From Streptomyces orinoci (GTDB lineage Bacteria > Actinomycetota > Actinomycetes > Streptomycetales > Streptomycetaceae): a stretch of 64,000 nucleotides of DNA. The notes below the pieces were generated by a model, which saw only the letters and a list, made by a program, of their open reading frames with translations, was not told where the DNA came from and searched no databases. Where the stretch lies: contig NZ_PHNC01000010.1 of the NCBI RefSeq assembly GCF_003121295.1, positions 124,001 through 188,000 of the forward strand, given 5' to 3'. Both the position numbers and the translations under genes were made by a program. Of this stretch, positions 1-7,879 are shown in pieces; position 1 is the stretch's first letter; every line of letters begins with the position of its first letter.

Positions 1-216
1 CCTGACCGCGGCGGTGACCATGGGGAAGTCCAGCTGGGAGCCCGTCGCCAGCCGCAGCAACCTGCGCCGGCGTTCCTTGAGGAGTTCCTGGCGGCGCGGT
101 GCGAAGGCGGCGGTCAGCCGGCCGACGAAGTCCAGGGCGGCCGGGGTGAGGATCTCATCGTGACGATGGCCGGGCGGGGCGAGGACGCGGACCCGGTGGG
201 TGAGTGCGGTGGGCAT
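1..216 (-). CDS. aceB: malate synthase, N-terminal part (runs off left edge)
   Basis: The first 72 codons of a leftward gene are present. The start is the ATG at 214-216, with an AGGAG site just upstream. The peptide opens MPTALTHRVRVLAPPGH and continues with LDFVGRLTAAFAPRRQELL and then LDFPMVTAAVR, which matches the N-terminal region of malate synthase A/G-type enzymes. The enzyme condenses glyoxylate with acetyl-CoA to give malate in the cytoplasmic glyoxylate bypass. It lies directly downstream of aceA on the same strand, about 210 bp away, the usual Streptomyces order. Only the start is visible, so catalytic residues cannot be checked. Confidence 0.85.
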   Translation of the reverse strand, partial: MPTALTHRVRVLAPPGHRHDEILTPAALDFVGRLTAAFAPRRQELLKERRRRLLRLATGSQLDFPMVTAAVR

Positions 217-261
217 CGGGCTCTCCTGAGGGAAGGGAGCGGAGGGGGACTGATGGCTCTT

Positions 262-331
262 GGGGCGCCCCGTTAGGGGCGCGGGGCGGTTATTCGATAT
301 GCGGTTCCGCCGCGTGGGCGCGACCAGCCAC
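262..331 (+). repeat. dispersed intergenic repeat, copy A
   Basis: This stretch carries GGGGCGCGGGGC, then ATATGCGGTTCCGCCGCG, then GGGCGCGACCAGCCAC. The same string recurs at 19605-19676 (inverted) and 59670-59752. The middle part can fold as a GCGG-tTCC-CCGC hairpin and the left part as GGGGCGCC-ccgtta-GGGGCGC. It sits between aceA and aceB. Similar intergenic sequences are common in Streptomyces genomes; the function is unknown. Confidence 0.7.
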
Positions 332-424
332 CGACGGCCTGCACGTGACGCGTGACCGGGGGTACGGGGCCGCCACGGGAGGAACCACACCCGGCCACGG
401 CACGGCCCAGCCGTCGGGCACCGC

Positions 425-1711
425 CTAGTGGAACTGCTCTTCTTCCGTGGACCCGGACAGGGCGGTGGTGGTGGAGGCGGGGTTGACGGCGGTGGACACC
501 AGGTCGAAGTAGCCGGTGCCGACCTCGCGCTGGTGCCTGACCGCGGTGAAGCCGTGTGCCTGGGCGGCGAACTCCCGCTCCTGGAGGTCCACATAAGCGG
601 TCATGCCGTGTTCGGCATAGCCGCGGGCGAGGTCGAACATGCCATGGTTGAGGGAGTGGAAACCGGCCAGCGTGATGAACTGGAACCGGTAGCCCATCGC
701 GCCCAACTCGCGCTGGAACTTGGCGATCTGGTCGTCGTCCAGCGCGGCCTTCCAGTTGAAGGAGGGCGAGCAGTTGTAGGCGAGCATCTGGTCGGGGTAC
801 CGCGCGTGGATGGCCTCGGCGAACTCACGGGCCTGCGCGAGGTCGGGGGTGCCGGTCTCGACCCAGATCAGGTCGGCGTACGGGGCGTAGGCCAGCCCGC
901 GGGCGATGACCGGCGCCATGCCGTTGCGGACCCGGTAGAAGCCTTCGGCCGTACGCTCGCCGGTGGCGAACTCGGCGTCACGCTCGTCCACATCGCTGGT
1001 CAGCAGGTTGGCGGCGAGGGCGTCGGTGCGGGCGATGATAACGGTGGGCACATCGGCGATGTCGGCGGCGAGGCGGGCCGCGTTCAGGGTGCGGATGTGC
1101 TGGGAGGTCGGCACCAGCACTTTGCCGCCGAGGTGGCCGCACTTCTTCTCCGAGGCGAGCTGGTCCTCGTAGTGGATGCCGGCCGCGCCCGCCGCGATCA
1201 TCGCCTTGGTCAGCTCAAACGCGTTCAGCGGGCCGCCGAAGCCCGCCTCGGCATCGGCGACGATGGGTACGAGCCAGTCGGTGGTGTCCCTGGCCTCCTC
1301 GGCGGTGGTGATCTGGTCGGCGCGCAGCAGTGCGTTGTTGATCCGACGGACCACCTGGGGAACGGAGTTGGCGGGGTACAGACTCTGGTCGGGGTAGGTG
1401 TGCCCGGCTTGGTTGGCGTCGGCCGCGACCTGCCAGCCGGACAGATAGACGGCCTGGAGCCCCGCCTTCACCTGCTGCACGGCCTGGCCACCGGTCAGCG
1501 CGCCCAGCGCGTGGATGTAGTCCCGCTCATGCAGCTGCCGCCACAGGCGCTCGGCACCGCGCCGGGCCAGGGTGTGCTCCTCACGGACGCTGCCCGAGAG
1601 CCGCACCACATCCTCGGCACGGTAAGTGCGCTCAATGCCCCGCCACCGAGGGTCGGTGGCCCAGCGCCGCGCGAGTTCCCCGGCCGCCTGCGTCCTGGTC
1701 GCCTCTGCCAT
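425..1711 (-). CDS. aceA: isocitrate lyase
   Basis: This 428-residue protein splits isocitrate into succinate and glyoxylate, the first step of the glyoxylate bypass. The catalytic cysteine motif KKCGH is intact ([16 protein letters not shown]), and so are the family signatures [27 protein letters not shown] and the metal-site region [13 protein letters not shown]. The start chosen is the ATG at 1711 (MAEATRTQ), which matches known actinobacterial homologues and follows a GAGGAG by 12 nt. An in-frame ATG at 1723 abuts that site and an ATG at 1738 lies further upstream. aceB follows on the same strand. A divergent RamB-like regulator lies upstream, implying control by carbon source (acetate or fatty acids). 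Confidence 0.96.
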   Translation of the reverse strand: MAEATRTQAAGELARRWATDPRWRGIERTYRAEDVVRLSGSVREEHTLARRGAERLWRQLHERDYIHALGALTGGQAVQQVKAGLQAVYLSGWQVAADANQAGHTYPDQSLYPANSVPQVVRRINNALLRADQITTAEEARDTTDWLVPIVADAEAGFGGPLNAFELTKAMIAAGAAGIHYEDQLASEKKCGHLGGKVLVPTSQHIRTLNAARLAADIADVPTVIIARTDALAANLLTSDVDERDAEFATGERTAEGFYRVRNGMAPVIARGLAYAPYADLIWVETGTPDLAQAREFAEAIHARYPDQMLAYNCSPSFNWKAALDDDQIAKFQRELGAMGYRFQFITLAGFHSLNHGMFDLARGYAEHGMTAYVDLQEREFAAQAHGFTAVRHQREVGTGYFDLVSTAVNPASTTTALSGSTEEEQFH

Positions 1712-1741
1712 GACTGTCACCATCTCCTCGGTCTCCACTGG

Positions 1742-1768
1742 CTTTACTGGCTTTACTGGCTTTACTGG
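1742..1768. repeat. three tandem copies of a 9-bp unit (CTTTACTGG)
   Basis: Three perfect head-to-tail copies of CTTTACTGG lie just upstream of the aceA start, and a partial copy (CACTGG) adjoins them at the aceA side. The array lies in the aceA leader. Its unit length is a multiple of three, so if translation began further upstream it would encode repeated Ser-Lys-Ala. Confidence 0.85.
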
Positions 1769-1901
1769 TTGCGAATCCCGCCGTCCGCATCAACGGCGGT
1801 GGCACTACGTGTCGCTTGCGGGGTGCGGCCCGTCCTCGTCGAGAGCGGAGAGCTGAGCGAAGCCGAGCAAGTGCCGGTGTCCGGCGGGCCGCACTACGAC
1901 C

Positions 1902-1985
1902 TTGACACTGGCACTGAGTGTCAACAACCTTGGCACAATGCCAAGTTCTGCAAATCTTTCCGCCGCTTTTTGCCAACTTTGCGAA
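1902..1985. promoter_or_regulatory. divergent aceA / ramB-like control region with palindromes
   Basis: The region between the divergent genes holds TTGACACT-N7-AGTGTCAA (1902-1924) and CTTGGCA-caa-TGCCAAG (1929-1945), both perfect. It also holds two AACTTTGCAAA-like boxes: AAGTTCTGCAAA (1943-1954) and AACTTTGCGAA (1975-1985). The boxes resemble the RamB operator as described in Corynebacterium glutamicum. The TTGACA within the first palindrome could also be a -35 element. That these are operators is inferred. Confidence 0.6.
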
Positions 1986-2050
1986 GGTCTCGGTGAAGGG
2001 TGTGGCCAAGTAGGCTGCCGAATCGGGTCCGTGAAGCGGAGGAGTGACCG

Positions 2051-3460
2051 GTGAGCAGGACATACGCGGGGGCGCGGCTGCGGCGGCTGCGTGCGGACCG
2101 CCGGATAAGTCAGGCCGAACTCGCCCGCGTGCTGGGCATCTCACCGAGCTACCTCAACCAGATGGAGCATGACTCCCGGCCGCTGACCGTGCCCGTGCTG
2201 CTGCGGCTGACCGAGGTGTTCGGTATCGACCCCGGATTCTTCTCCGAGCGCGATACGACCCGGCTGATCGCGGACCTGCGCGAAACACTGGCCGGGGAGC
2301 TGTCCGAGGCCCGGATATCCGCCGCCGACCTGGCCGAGCTGGCGTCGCGGATGCCCGCCGTCGCCCAGGTCCTGCTGGACCTCGGCCACCGCAACCAGCG
2401 CCTGTCCGAGCGCCTGGCCGGGGCCGCGGACGGCCGGAACGGCGACCGGGGCACCACGGCCTCGCCCCATGAGGAGGTCCGGGACTTCTTCTACCGCCGC
2501 CAGAACTACCTCCATGAAAGCGATCTCGCGGCTGAGCGCCTGGCCTCGGAGATCGGCATCCGGCCGGGCGAGGTGACCGGGGCCCTCACCACAAGACTCG
2601 CCCAGGTCCACGGCATCCGTCTCGCCACCGAGCCCGGTGAGCGCCTGCACCACTACGACGAGGCAAGCCGCACCCTGCACCTGTCCCCGCGGCTGCGCCC
2701 CGGCCGCCGCGCCTTCCGTGTGGCGACCCAACTGGCCCTGCTGGAATACGCCGATGACCTCGGCCGGCTGGCCGCCGAGGACTTCCAGCCCGGCTCCCCC
2801 GCCCACGCCCTGGCCCGCCTCGGCATCGCCCACTATTTCGCCGCCGCGCTGATCATGCCGTACACCGCGTTCCACACGGCCGCCGAGGAAGCGCGCTACG
2901 ACATCGAACGCCTCACCGACCATTACGGCCTCGGCTATGAAACCGTCTGCCATCGGCTGAGCACCCTGCAACGCCCCCGGCTGCGCGGAGTGCCCTTCTC
3001 CTTCGTCCGCGTGGACCGGGCCGGCAACCTCTCCAAACGCCAGTCGGCGAGCGGCTTCCCCTTCTCCCGGGCCGGTGGCACCTGCCCGCTGTGGAACGTC
3101 TACGAGGCCTTCGCCGCCCCCGGCCGCGTCCATGTCCAGATCGCCGAAATGCCCGACGGCCAGCGCTACTTGTGGACCGCCCGCGCCGTCACCCGGCATC
3201 GCGGCGGCTGGGGTGAGCCCGGCAGGACCTATGCCATCGGCCTCGGCTGCGAGATCCGCCACGCCCACCGCCTCGTCTACTCCGACGGCCTCGACCTCGC
3301 CAGCGCCTCCGCCGCGACCCCGATCGGCATGGGGTGCCGGGTCTGTGAACGCCTCGGCTGCTCCCAGCGGGCCGTGCCGCCACTGGGGCGTGAACTGCTC
3401 ATCGACCAGAACAGCAGCACCTTTGTGCCCTATCCGGTGAAGGATGACGGGACCGTGTGA
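2051..3460 (+). CDS. XRE-family regulator of the RamB/ScfR type, divergent from aceA
   Basis: This 469-residue protein has an N-terminal Cro/C1 helix-turn-helix (residues about 6-60; SQAELARVLGISPSYLNQME), a central IrrE/M78-like region (about 150-300, with HYFAAALIMPY) and a C-terminal DUF2083-type cysteine-containing region (MGCRVCERLGCSQR). This is the architecture of the short-chain fatty-acyl regulators that include C. glutamicum RamB, which represses aceA/aceB, and mycobacterial homologues beside icl1. Its placement divergent from aceA across RamB-like boxes supports the same role here. The start is GTG at 2051 behind GGAGGAG. A CoA-thioester ligand is plausible from family knowledge but not shown. 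Confidence 0.9.
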   Translation: MSRTYAGARLRRLRADRRISQAELARVLGISPSYLNQMEHDSRPLTVPVLLRLTEVFGIDPGFFSERDTTRLIADLRETLAGELSEARISAADLAELASRMPAVAQVLLDLGHRNQRLSERLAGAADGRNGDRGTTASPHEEVRDFFYRRQNYLHESDLAAERLASEIGIRPGEVTGALTTRLAQVHGIRLATEPGERLHHYDEASRTLHLSPRLRPGRRAFRVATQLALLEYADDLGRLAAEDFQPGSPAHALARLGIAHYFAAALIMPYTAFHTAAEEARYDIERLTDHYGLGYETVCHRLSTLQRPRLRGVPFSFVRVDRAGNLSKRQSASGFPFSRAGGTCPLWNVYEAFAAPGRVHVQIAEMPDGQRYLWTARAVTRHRGGWGEPGRTYAIGLGCEIRHAHRLVYSDGLDLASASAATPIGMGCRVCERLGCSQRAVPPLGRELLIDQNSSTFVPYPVKDDGTV

Positions 3461-3648
3461 CGCGAGACCGGCGCCCCGCAACGGCGCGATCGGCCAAGGG
3501 CGTTCCGCATCTGCGGACACTCGGCGACGCGCCCTCCATGGCCGGGCTCTCGGATTCCGGGAATGCCGGGGCGGGAGCGGGGGCAGACGCGGCTCACCGC
3601 CTCGTCCGCGGAGGATGTCCGCGGGCCGACGCATGGGAGGGAGAGCCA

Positions 3649-3702
3649 GTGACCGCAGCCACCGCGGCACCGCACCGGACCGGCGCCCCGGCCGGGAGCT
3701 GA
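3649..3702 (+). CDS. possible 17-codon leader peptide before the DUF72 gene
   Basis: A GTG at 3649 follows a good GGGAGGGAGAG site and opens a 17-residue frame (VTAATAAPHRTGAPAGS) that stops 10 bp before the DUF72 start. The DUF72 gene itself has only a distant GGGAG as ribosome site, so translation could be coupled through this short frame. The call rests only on the ribosome site and spacing. Confidence 0.3.
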   Translation: MTAATAAPHRTGAPAGS

Positions 3703-3712
3703 GCGGCGCGCC

Positions 3713-4576
3713 ATGCCCGGGATCCTGGTCGGCACCTGCTCCTGGACCGATCCGGCGCTGGTGCGCAGCGGCTGGTACCCGCCCGGCGCCCGGGACGCCG
3801 AGGGGCGGTTGCGGCACTATGCCGGGCGGTTCCCGGTGGTGGAGGTGGACTCCTCGTTCTATGGGCTGCCCAGCGGCCGCAACGCCCGGTTGTGGGCCGA
3901 GCGCACTCCGGACGGCTTTGTCTTCGACGTCAAGGCCTTCGCACCGCTGACCGGTCACCGGGTCCGGTCCGCCGCGCTTCCGGCGGACCTGCGCGGAGCC
4001 CCGGTGACCGATGAGGTGCGCGCCGAGCTGTGGCGGCGCTTCGCCGGGGCGCTGGACCCGCTGCGCGCGGCGGGCCGGCTGGGAGCGGTACTGCTGCAAC
4101 TCCCGCCCTGGACCGGGCCCTCGGAGCAGGGGCATCGACAGCTGGCCCGCTGCCGGGCGCTGGCCGGCGACCTTCCGCTGGCGGTGGAGTTCCGCCACCC
4201 CGGCTGGCTGGCCCCCGGCGAACTGCCCCGTACCCTCGGGCTACTGGCCGCGTATGACCTGTCGCTGGTGGCGGTGGACACCGCGCCGGGCCTGGCCCGC
4301 AGTATGCCGCCGGTGACCGCGGTGACCCGGCCGGAGCTGGCCGTGGTCCGTTTCCACGGCCGTTCGCCGGCCTGGGGCACGGGCACCAAGGAGGAGTCGT
4401 ACCGCCATGACTACACGGCGGACGAACTGGCCGGCTGGGCGCGGGAGATACGGTGCCTGTCCCGGCGGGCCCATGAGGTCCATGTGCTGTTCAACAACTG
4501 TTGCGGCAGCGCCGCCGTGGAGGCGGCCGCCACCATGCAAGAGTTGCTGGCGGCCGGGACGGCGGACGGTGCCTGA
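3713..4576 (+). CDS. DUF72 (YecE-like) family protein
   Basis: This 287-residue protein shows the DUF72 signature: the N-terminal ILVGTCSWTDPALVRSGWYP, then VEVDSSFYGLPS, LPLAVEFRHPGW and, near the end, VLFNNCCGSAAVEAA. The fold is TIM-barrel-like. No enzymatic function is established for the family. In many bacteria it travels with DNA-repair or stress genes, and here it converges on a photolyase gene with a 26-bp gap. The start is the ATG at 3713, where the family signature begins within a few residues. Confidence 0.88.
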   Translation: MPGILVGTCSWTDPALVRSGWYPPGARDAEGRLRHYAGRFPVVEVDSSFYGLPSGRNARLWAERTPDGFVFDVKAFAPLTGHRVRSAALPADLRGAPVTDEVRAELWRRFAGALDPLRAAGRLGAVLLQLPPWTGPSEQGHRQLARCRALAGDLPLAVEFRHPGWLAPGELPRTLGLLAAYDLSLVAVDTAPGLARSMPPVTAVTRPELAVVRFHGRSPAWGTGTKEESYRHDYTADELAGWAREIRCLSRRAHEVHVLFNNCCGSAAVEAAATMQELLAAGTADGA

Positions 4577-4602
4577 GTCCGTTGGTGCAGTGACGTCCCC
4601 CG

Positions 4603-5976
4603 CTAGTCCCCCTTGCCCCGCGCCCGCCGGAAGCGGTCGAGCCCCTCGGCGAGTTCGAGGACCGGGGCGGGGTAGCCGAGGGCGGCGCGGGCCGTGCCGG
4701 GCAGCTTCCCCACCTGGTGCACCAGCCCGGCCTCCACACCGGAGAGTTCGGGAACCCAGCGGCGTACATAGGCTCCGTCCGGGTCGTAACGCCGGGCCTG
4801 GAGCACCGGGTTGAGCACCCGGTTGGGGCGGGTGTCGGTGCCGGTACCGGCCATCCACTGCCAGTTGAGCTGGTTGTTGGCCAGATCGCCGTCCACCAGC
4901 CAGTGCAGGAAGTGGGCGGCGCCGATCCGCCAGTCCACATAGAGGGTCTTGGTCAGGAAACTGGCGGCGAGAAGCCGGGCGCGGCCCGGCATCCAGCCCT
5001 CGTGGCGGAGTTGCCGCATGGCCGCGTCGATGACCGGGTAGCCGGTGCGGCCCTCGCACCAGGCGTCGATATCGGCGGCGGCGGTGCGCTCGGTGCGCCA
5101 ACGGTCGCCCTTGGTGCGGTAGTCGGCGTGGGCGGCCTCCGGGCGGGCGGCGAGGACCTGGCGGTGGAAGTCGCGCCAGGCCAGTTGCCGCACAAACGCC
5201 TCGGCGCCCGGCCCGCCGCGCCGGCGCGCACGGTGCACCAGCTCCACCGGGGACACGGTGCCGAAGTGCAGATGGGCGGAGAGGCGCGAGGTGGCGTCGG
5301 CGGCGAGGTCGTCATGGGTGGTGTGGTAGTCGTCCAGGCCCCGGCGCCAGTAGGCGGTCACCCGGCTGCGGGCCGCGCTCTCCCCGCCGGGTGGCAGGAC
5401 CGGGGAGCTCCCGGTGCTCCCGCCGGGTGCGGGCACCCGCTCACTGGTCACCCCCTCGGGGACGGGCACCCGGCGCGGGGCACTGGTGAGCGGGCGCACC
5501 GGGATCTGCGCCCACTGCCGGTAGTAGGGGGTGAAGACGGCGAAGTGGTCGGAGGAGGCAGGGGTCACGGTGCCGGGCGGCACCACGACGGTGACCGCCT
5601 CATGGACCGACAGCCGGCAGCCCAGGGCCGCCAGGGCGGAGCGCAGCCGCTCCTCCCGGCGGGCGGCGAACCCGCTGTGCCCGGCCGCCATATGCACCTC
5701 GCCGGCATCCGCCTCGGTGACCACCCGGCACACCTGCTCCACCAGGCCGCCGGAGCGCACCACCAGCCGGCCGCCCCGCCGGCGCAGCCCGGCGTCCAGG
5801 TCGGCCAGGCAGTCGGCGAGGAAGGCGCGGCGGTTGGGCGCGGCGAACCCGGCCGCCTCGATGGCGGGGTCGCGGACGAACAGCGGAACGACGGCGTCCG
5901 CCGCCAGGGCCGCCCGCAGCGGCGGATGGTCGGAAAGCCGCAGATCGGCGGTGAACAGGACAATGGAGACGCGCAT
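4603..5976 (-). CDS. phr: deoxyribodipyrimidine photo-lyase
   Basis: This 457-residue cytoplasmic flavoprotein uses light to split cyclobutane pyrimidine dimers in DNA. The N-terminal Rossmann-like domain begins VSIVLFTADLRLSDHPPLRAAL. The helical FAD-binding domain contains SRLSAHLHFGTVSP, FVRQLAWRDFHRQVL, GYPVIDAAMRQL and WRIGAAHFLHWLVDGDLANNQLNWQWMAG (quoted in parts), including the electron-transfer tryptophan region. The start is the ATG at 5976 (MRVSIVLF), 9 nt after GGGAGAGG. An ATG 39 bp upstream is open but has no family support. Length is normal for class I CPD photolyases. It could be an (6-4) enzyme or cryptochrome-like, but the N-W motif favours CPD repair. Confidence 0.95.
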   Translation of the reverse strand: MRVSIVLFTADLRLSDHPPLRAALAADAVVPLFVRDPAIEAAGFAAPNRRAFLADCLADLDAGLRRRGGRLVVRSGGLVEQVCRVVTEADAGEVHMAAGHSGFAARREERLRSALAALGCRLSVHEAVTVVVPPGTVTPASSDHFAVFTPYYRQWAQIPVRPLTSAPRRVPVPEGVTSERVPAPGGSTGSSPVLPPGGESAARSRVTAYWRRGLDDYHTTHDDLAADATSRLSAHLHFGTVSPVELVHRARRRGGPGAEAFVRQLAWRDFHRQVLAARPEAAHADYRTKGDRWRTERTAAADIDAWCEGRTGYPVIDAAMRQLRHEGWMPGRARLLAASFLTKTLYVDWRIGAAHFLHWLVDGDLANNQLNWQWMAGTGTDTRPNRVLNPVLQARRYDPDGAYVRRWVPELSGVEAGLVHQVGKLPGTARAALGYPAPVLELAEGLDRFRRARGKGD

Positions 5977-6004
5977 GGGCTCAGCCTCTCCCGGGCGGAG
6001 GTGA

Positions 6005-6041
6005 CCGCCCGGCACCGGCGCCGGGCGCTTCGACCGGGCGG
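6005..6041. terminator. GC hairpin between the VTC gene and phr
   Basis: CCGCCCGG (6005-6012) pairs with CCGGGCGG (6034-6041). An alternative inner hairpin GCCCGGC/GCCGGGC overlaps it. There is no T-tract. It lies just downstream of the leftward VTC gene and could end that transcript. Confidence 0.35.
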
Positions 6042-6069
6042 GTGACGGGCCCTTTGCGCCGGGTCGCGG

Positions 6070-6894
6070 TCACAGCGCCACCCGCGTGCTGGCTGCCCGC
6101 GTAGCGCCGAAAACCTCACCCGCCGCACGCCGCCAGCGGATTCCGGGCAGGTCCGGACGCAGGGCCGCAAGGGCTCCGCAGTATTTGGTGAAGACGGCCG
6201 GCCGCATTCCATGGGCATGCAGCAGCCGGTCGGCGCGGCCGAGCCGGCCGGCCGTCTTGGTCTCGACCAGCACCAGGCCGGGGACGCAGCGCACGGTGCG
6301 GCCCGTCTCCGGGTCGGCACAGATCAACTCGGTGTCGCAGGTGAGGCGTTCGCCGTCGGCGACCAGTGTGCTGCGCGAGTAGTCGGTGGTGAGGGAAGGG
6401 CCGAGTTCGCCGGGCGCGCCGATGCCATAAGCACGCCGCAGGGTGTCGGCGAGGAACGTCCGGTACGGCGCGTCCAGCGCGGTGCCCGTGCCGGTCAGCG
6501 GGCGGCGGAGTTTGACGGTGCTGCCGCGCCGTCCCTTCAGCTTGATCTCGAACTGCCGCTCCCCGGAGTCCTGGTACACCCGCTCGCGGATCTTGAAGCG
6601 GAGTCTGCGCCCCTGCCGGTGGTCGTGGAAGGAGCGCAGGCCAGGGGTGTCGTAGTAGACGGAGCGGTAACGGAAGGCCCGCCGCCCGCCGATGGCCAGC
6701 GCATGGAAGGGACCGCCGGGGCACCGGGGGCCGGTGAGACGCTCGGCGATCGCCAGGAAGGCGTCCATGGGCACCAGATAGCTGCGGTCGAAGCGGGCCA
6801 GCAGCTCCGAGCGCTCATTGAGCTCGGCGAGCGAAATGGGTGCGGCGGCCTCGGTGATGGCCTCAACAGCCCGCGTGGCGGGCGACGTCCTCAC
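6070..6894 (-). CDS. VTC-domain protein (polyphosphate polymerase-like fold)
   Basis: This 274-residue soluble protein has the VTC/CYTH-like tunnel-fold signatures: FDRSYLVP near residue 38, YRSVYYDTPGLRSFHDHRQGRR, then LRFKIRERVY, FEIKLKGRRGSTVK, and later LVLVETKTAG. The basic and acidic residues on these strands are those that bind nucleotide and phosphate in VTC4. The start is GTG at 6894, which overlaps the stop of the upstream DUF4956 gene (GTGTGA), so the two are translationally coupled. In bacteria such VTC proteins travel with DUF4956 membrane proteins. Polyphosphate synthesis or sensing is inferred from the fold. Confidence 0.88.
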   Translation of the reverse strand: MRTSPATRAVEAITEAAAPISLAELNERSELLARFDRSYLVPMDAFLAIAERLTGPRCPGGPFHALAIGGRRAFRYRSVYYDTPGLRSFHDHRQGRRLRFKIRERVYQDSGERQFEIKLKGRRGSTVKLRRPLTGTGTALDAPYRTFLADTLRRAYGIGAPGELGPSLTTDYSRSTLVADGERLTCDTELICADPETGRTVRCVPGLVLVETKTAGRLGRADRLLHAHGMRPAVFTKYCGALAALRPDLPGIRWRRAAGEVFGATRAASTRVAL

Positions 6895-7568
6895 ACCGGC
6901 TCCCCGACCGGCGCCGAACCGGGCACGCGGGAGCGGAGGCCCCTGCCTGGGCGGGGGCCTCCGGAGCCGATGCCCGCAGCCGGGCGGGGCTCGCGGTAGC
7001 GCACATCCACGACCATCAGGTCGCGGACGAAGTCCACTTCCCGGACCGTCCAGTTGAGCGGCTCCCCCAGCCGCCGGGCGAGGTCGGCGCGCAGCGCGGC
7101 TGGGCAGCCGTGCACGGTATCGAGGGTGACCACGGCCCTGGCGCAGCGGGCCAGCAGCCGTGGGCTGTCCGCCGCCCAGACCGCCGCCAGCAGCACGGTG
7201 CTGAGCGCGGCCGCCATGGCAAGCGGCAGCCGCGGCAGACCGCAGATGAGGCCGAGGACAAGCGTGGTGAAGTAGTACGCCACCTCCTCCTGCTGCACCG
7301 CGTCGGACCGCAGCCGGACGATGGACAGCACCCCGAAGAGCCCGAAGCCGAGCACCGTGCCGCCCCTGGCGCCGGCCTCGGCGAGTACCGCGACCACGGT
7401 GAACACCCCGGCGTTCAGGGCCAGATAGGCCGGTACCAGATCGCGGCGGCGGTGCCGGGGATGGTAGATGAGGAAGGTCAGCAGGCAGACGGCGGTGAGA
7501 TCGAGTGCGCAATGGGCGGCGATGGCCGGCAGGACGTGCGGGACATGCGGGGCATGCAGGGCATACAT
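6891..7568 (-). CDS. DUF4956 membrane protein, partner of the VTC protein
   Basis: This 225-residue protein has about four membrane helices: around residues 10-30 (HCALDLTAVCLLTFLIY), 45-65 (YLALNAGVFTVVAVLAEA), 70-85 (TVLGFGLFGVLSIVRLRS) and 95-130. The family motif FGLFGVLSIVRLRSDAVQQEEVAYYF is present in two overlapping parts, followed by a cytoplasmic C-terminal domain ending VRDLMVVDVRY. The start is the ATG at 7568 (MYALHAPHV), 7 nt after GGGGGGAG. It is coupled by overlap to the VTC gene. The role is unknown; the pairing suggests a membrane anchor or channel for a phosphate-polymer activity. Confidence 0.87.
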   Translation of the reverse strand: MYALHAPHVPHVLPAIAAHCALDLTAVCLLTFLIYHPRHRRRDLVPAYLALNAGVFTVVAVLAEAGARGGTVLGFGLFGVLSIVRLRSDAVQQEEVAYYFTTLVLGLICGLPRLPLAMAAALSTVLLAAVWAADSPRLLARCARAVVTLDTVHGCPAALRADLARRLGEPLNWTVREVDFVRDLMVVDVRYREPRPAAGIGSGGPRPGRGLRSRVPGSAPVGEPV

Positions 7569-7641
7569 GGTACAGCTCCCCCCTTGTTCGGTGTCGAGTT
7601 GAACACAGAGAGTAGCCGTCGCGCCATCAAACATGGGGAGC

Positions 7642-7665
7642 CTGTGGAGAAACAATTCTCCACAG
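7642..7665. promoter_or_regulatory. 24-bp perfect palindrome upstream of the DUF4956-VTC operon
   Basis: CTGTGGAGAA (7642-7651), four bases ACAA, then TTCTCCACAG (7656-7665) form perfect 10-bp arms. The site is 74 bp upstream of the DUF4956 start, in the 311-bp gap between that gene and the SpoIIE gene. The size and symmetry fit a dimeric repressor operator or a strong RNA hairpin. No other clear signal was seen in this gap apart from a 6-bp hairpin at 7838-7854 (GCCGAG/CTCGGC) below the SpoIIE stop. Confidence 0.6.
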
Positions 7666-7879
7666 CAGAACGCGAGTTGTGCGACAGCCCGCACCGGATT
7701 GCGGCGGCGTTCACGGCACCCCCGTGGCCGTGAACCACCGTCGCGCCTTTGGGACGTTAGTCATTCGCACGAGCACATAGCAACTGGCCGTACCGGGGTT
7801 GCGGAAGCACTCAAGGGGGCAATCGGGGGCGCTGGAGGCCGAGTTGAGCTCGGCGCACGGGGGCGGCGGGGCGGCCCGG

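Noticed and set aside
428..1996. Long open frame antisense to aceA
   Set aside because: It is the complement of a clear isocitrate lyase. Its product is Gly/Val/Arg-rich with no motifs, typical of high-GC shadow frames. The same holds for long frames opposite SpoIIE, photolyase, phosphoketolase, kdpB, kdpD, icd and the synthetase.
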